DNA from: Adiantum capillus-veneris
Lineage: Eukaryota > Streptophyta > Polypodiopsida > Polypodiales > Pteridaceae
Direction: 5' to 3'
NCBI GenBank assembly: GCA_014529385.2
Contig: CM043960.1
Location: forward strand, 77,401,910 to 77,465,909
DNA: 64,000 nucleotides
Positions 61,501 to 64,000 of the stretch are shown in pieces. The notes under the pieces are model-generated. The model was given only the letters and a program-made list of their open reading frames with translations. It was not told the DNA's origin and did no database searches. The position numbers and the translations under genes were made by a program. Every line of letters starts with the position of its first letter. Within the stretch, counting starts at the first letter, position 1.

Positions 61501-62830
61501 TTGAAAGTCGTGATGTAATTTTTGCAGAAACTACTGCTCAACCTATGGTTGCTTTTGATGTACCTCATATGCAGACACATGATGTATTTGAAGGTTTGCT
61601 TCCTTCTTTTGTGGAGAATCAAGATTCACAATAGGTTGATAATCTTGATCAATCTTTTGATCAGCATGTGACACCTCATGATGTAGAGGAAATTGTGCGT
61701 GAAGAGCAAGAAGTTCTCAGGGAAGAAAGAACCTTGCCTAAATGGGTTCAAAAACTTTGCACGATAGCAAGTTGGATGCACCGCTGCCATGAAAAACACG
61801 TGCTGGTACTACTTTTGGCAGAGAGCAAGTAGATTTGGCTTGCTTTAGCACTCTTTGTGATGCAGATGAGTCTGATTCATTTGTACAAGCTTTAGAGTGT
61901 GTTCAGTGGAAAGATGCTATGCAGCAAGAAATTGATTCTATTCATAAGAATCATACATGGGATCTAGTGGACTTGCCTACAGGTAAAAAGCCTATTGGTA
62001 CAAAGTGGGTTTTTAAGGTAAAAAGGAAACAAGATGGTACTGTTGACAGGTACAAAGCAAGGCTTGTGGCAAAAGGCTATGCACAATAGAAAGGCATAGA
62101 TTATGATGAAACCTTTGCTCCTACTTCTCGTGCGTCCACGGTTAGATCGCTAGTTGCAATTGCTGCTCATCATGGTTGGAAACAGGGCAGCTTTCATGGC
62201 AACAGTTGATTGTGTATGGATACGCAGGTTATTGGCAAATCTTTGTGAGTGTCAACAGGCACTCACTACCATTTTCACTGACAGTCAGAGTGCTATAGCA
62301 GTTGCAAGGAATCCAGTATTTCATGCAAGAACAAAGCACATAGAGGTTCACTACCACTATGTCAGGGAAAGGCTACATGCAGGGGAGATCACACTAACTT
62401 ACTGTCCTACACAGGATAACATTGCAGATCTATTTACGAAGGCGTTATCACGAGAAAAGTTTGAAGCTTTCCAAAAAGCTTTGGGCTTACTCTCATACAC
62501 ATGATGATCTGCTACCTTGTACGGATTCACATTATCACTACAGATGGGGATTTGTAGACATGTAGTAGTGTTAGTGTGTATACGCGCTTCACCAGGGCAC
62601 TTTTCTCCCACTGGGTTTTTCCCTCTGGACATCTGGTGTGAAAGGACACCTTATCTCTTAGGGTCTCATATAAGCTTTGTAGCTCTGAGTTTGTACATAC
62701 TCTATTATTCCAATACAGAGAGATAGACTACAGAGATCTCGTACGCAAGCTCTGTGTCTTCTCCTTCTCCGTCTTCTTCCTACTCTGAGTTGCTATCTTC
62801 CTTCTGTTTCCTGTTTCATCATCTTCAACA
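58560..62830 (+). mobile_element. Copia retrotransposon with deleted polymerase core
   Basis: LTRs are 58560-58838 (279 bp) and 62553-62830 (278 bp), TGTAGACATG to CTTCAACA, differing by about seven substitutions and one indel by eye. The target duplication TTGCC is at 58555-58559 and 62831-62835. The primer-site-like TGGTAACAGAGC at 58841 carries one change from TGGTATCAGAGC. The purine tract AGATGGGGA precedes the 3' LTR. It encodes gag, protease, integrase and RNase H, but most of reverse transcriptase is deleted. It interrupts a minus-strand host gene. Confidence 0.95.
59238..62504 (+). pseudogene. Copia gag-pol, defective
   Basis: ATG 59238 (MAQSTEKEIFGAFTSEDKL) opens gag. A CCHC knuckle (CHYCKKPGHYISEC) lies near 60045. 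Protease is WYFDSGASRHIT (about 60255). Pre-integrase is LWHARFGHVGYGSL with CEGCVLGKMHR (about 60670-60800). Integrase shows HNDVCGP, TDRGGEY and GVAERKN, the D-D-E set. The frame stops at TAG 61239-61241 (SLPHKL, then MEAVACAAH, probably TGG to TAG), again at 61634, shifts before 61835, and has TAG at 62087-62089. Reverse transcriptase runs only to SLVAIAAHHGWK (about 62175), then jumps to the RNase H end (IFTDSQSAIAVARN, CPTQDNIADLFTKAL). It cannot transpose alone. Confidence 0.92.
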
Positions 62831-63396
62831 TTGCCCCCTTTGCTTGCATCCCAGGGCGCTGTAATGGGCTCCTTTGTGTCCTTGACGACACCCCCAAGGC
62901 GCAAATGAGGCAAACTCACCTCAGATCTTTCAGGCTCCTCCGCAAGAAGAAACACAAAAGTCGCCAAGCGACTTAGAAACTGGGTGCCGACATTCTTCTT
63001 TTTCAAACGTGAATCTTCAATGTACTGACCTGCCTCACCCGCAATTACACAAAATCGTTGAAGTCGTTGGGTGAAAGGCCGATCGCCTTTGTGTATGTAC
63101 CGAAGCAAATCGCATGGAATCCACAATTCCCCTTGTCCGACAATTGGTACAGCATACTTGTCGATATAAAATTCAAAAAATTCTAAGATAGGATGAAAAG
63201 ATTGGCTGTTTAGGTGAATAGTTGCATTCACATCAAGGAATTGGGTGAAGAAATTGTGAAGATCGTCACGATCTTGCCACTCGGTTGTTTGTAAAAACGC
63301 TTGGAAGCGTTGTAACGCCGTGGCTTCGGGAGGGGTGGAGGAGGATGCCATAATGCTAGCTCTTAAAGTAGGAATGCAAAGAGTGTTGGAGCTCAA

Positions 63397-63726
63397 ATGA
63401 GAGTGTGAACAGGCAAAGAGTGTGAAAATGGTAGGGTTTAGGAGGCTTTATATAGCACGTGCCCCCTCCCCCCCCCCCCCCCCAAAAAAAAAAAACAATA
63501 ATTAAAATATTAAACAATTTTCATAAAGTAACACAAATAACAAGAAGTTGTAAAAAACTTACAAAATAAATTACAATCATTTAACTCAAAAAACACATCA
63601 CTACAACTTTAAGATAATGTGCATTGTCAAAATTTGATACAACCATCTGCTTGAACTTACAATTGTGATATTATAAAAAATTTAAGTACAAAACATAACT
63701 ACTCTAATGATAAAATCAAATTCTCT
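63397..63726. other. AT-rich spacer with C16 tract
   Basis: Upstream region of the split minus-strand gene. It has a TATATAGCACG stretch at about 63449 on the plus strand, a C16 run at 63468-63483, and otherwise AT-rich non-coding DNA. Confidence 0.5.
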
Positions 63727-64000
63727 TCCGTCGTCCACGCCTTATCAATTTGAATCGTGCTCTCCATGCGGCTACCAATCTAGCATAAAAAAAATAAATT
63801 AGCATACCCAACTTAGAGCAGGGAATAATCAAAAAAACATAAATATAACATAATTAAGAGAGAAAAATCATTCACCTTACGTCGTCCGATGCAAAATTTT
63901 GTATCTTCTCCATGCTCTAAACCCATTATCACTAAGTGCTCCCGCACATTGGCCAATATCCAATGCTTGTTCACTTGGACAGTTTCAACGGCACCACTCG
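63727..64000 (-). CDS. C-terminal exons of an unrecognised gene, cut by the window edge
   Basis: On the minus strand an open stretch 64000-63876 reads GAVETVQVNKHWILANVREH then LVIMGLEHGEDTKFCIGRR. It reaches GTAAGGTGAATG, a good splice donor. After about 100 bp of AT-rich intron, acceptors near 63780 or 63772 lead to a short exon. With the second acceptor it ends in a very basic tail (WRARFKLIRRGRRKRI, stop at about 63727), a plausible nuclear-localisation-like end. The acceptor choice is uncertain. The family is unknown, and the 5' part lies beyond the window. Confidence 0.4.

Larger units (their letters stand above)
57518..63351 (-). pseudogene. Unrecognised two-exon gene split by a copia insertion
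   Basis: ATG 63351 (MASSSTPPEATALQRFQ) opens a frame to 62831. Excluding the copia element at 58560-62830 and one TTGCC copy, the same frame continues at 58559 (NILALTYPGGIMDAAKSM) with no base lost. A frame change near 58273 follows, then DAPHSSVSEDEF to a splice donor at 58034. The 84-bp intron 58033-57950 joins in phase to 57949-57518 (NVVELDEHAG to HILDGSSSQ, stop TAG). The protein would be about 475 residues: a helical N-terminus with FHPILEFFEFYIDKYAVP, an acidic middle, and a C-terminal half with HYLGKLPQDGFAII and SQVIYLVNKSL. I do not recognise a family and assign no function. The gene converges on the H3-like gene and may belong to the same unit. Confidence 0.6.

Overview
The window looks like repeat-saturated nuclear DNA of a land plant. 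It shows GT-AG introns, several Ty1/copia elements primed by initiator tRNA-Met (TGGTATCAGAG-type primer sites), Ty3/gypsy and LINE relics with plant-type domains (DUF4283-like ORF1, zf-RVT-like tail), foldback/MITE-like palindromes and long microsatellites. There is no operon structure and no single-copy housekeeping gene. The species cannot be named from this sequence; a large-genome fern, lycophyte or gymnosperm would fit, but that is inference.

Layout. 0.4-3.6 kb (minus): a two-exon pseudogene that reads as an N-terminal ParB-like domain followed by a DNA-methyltransferase-like domain. 3.7-5.2 kb: a palindromic minisatellite whose motif also lies in that gene's intron. 5.2-8.3 kb (minus): a gypsy gag-protease relic. 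8.7-16.3 kb: fragments of one LINE family in both orientations, then an LTR with a tRNA-Met primer site. 17.6-26.8 kb: a non-autonomous LTR element whose 5' LTR was split by a 3.2-kb foldback (itself containing a 1.7-kb foldback with small hairpins) and whose interior holds a tRNA-like foldback and a complete minus-strand copia copy. 29.8-39.9 kb: a copia-derived element with 5-bp target duplications that carries gag, protease and a scrap of reverse transcriptase, and that was invaded by a 6.4-kb gypsy-like element with 2.1-kb LTRs and only a gag-like frame. 41.8-46.3 kb: a large tandem array of imperfect palindromes. 48.7-49.3 kb: a second palindromic cluster. 50.2-51.9 kb (minus): a truncated copia pol.

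The most interesting part is 53.0-64.0 kb. A four-exon, decaying gene of unknown, possibly transposase-like family (52967-55819) is followed 219 bp downstream on the same strand by an intact 279-codon reading frame (56039-56878). That frame begins like histone H3 ([10 protein letters not shown]), carries about 180 residues of novel charged tail, and ends in an ungapped 89-residue H3 histone fold. On the opposite strand lie an unrecognised two-exon gene (57518-63351) and the C-terminal exons of another (63727-64000). A copia element (58560-62830, target duplication TTGCC) sits in the coding exon of the first of these; removing it restores the reading frame exactly across the insertion point. 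Whether the transposase-like gene, the H3-like gene and the opposite-strand genes form one mobile cassette is the main open question.
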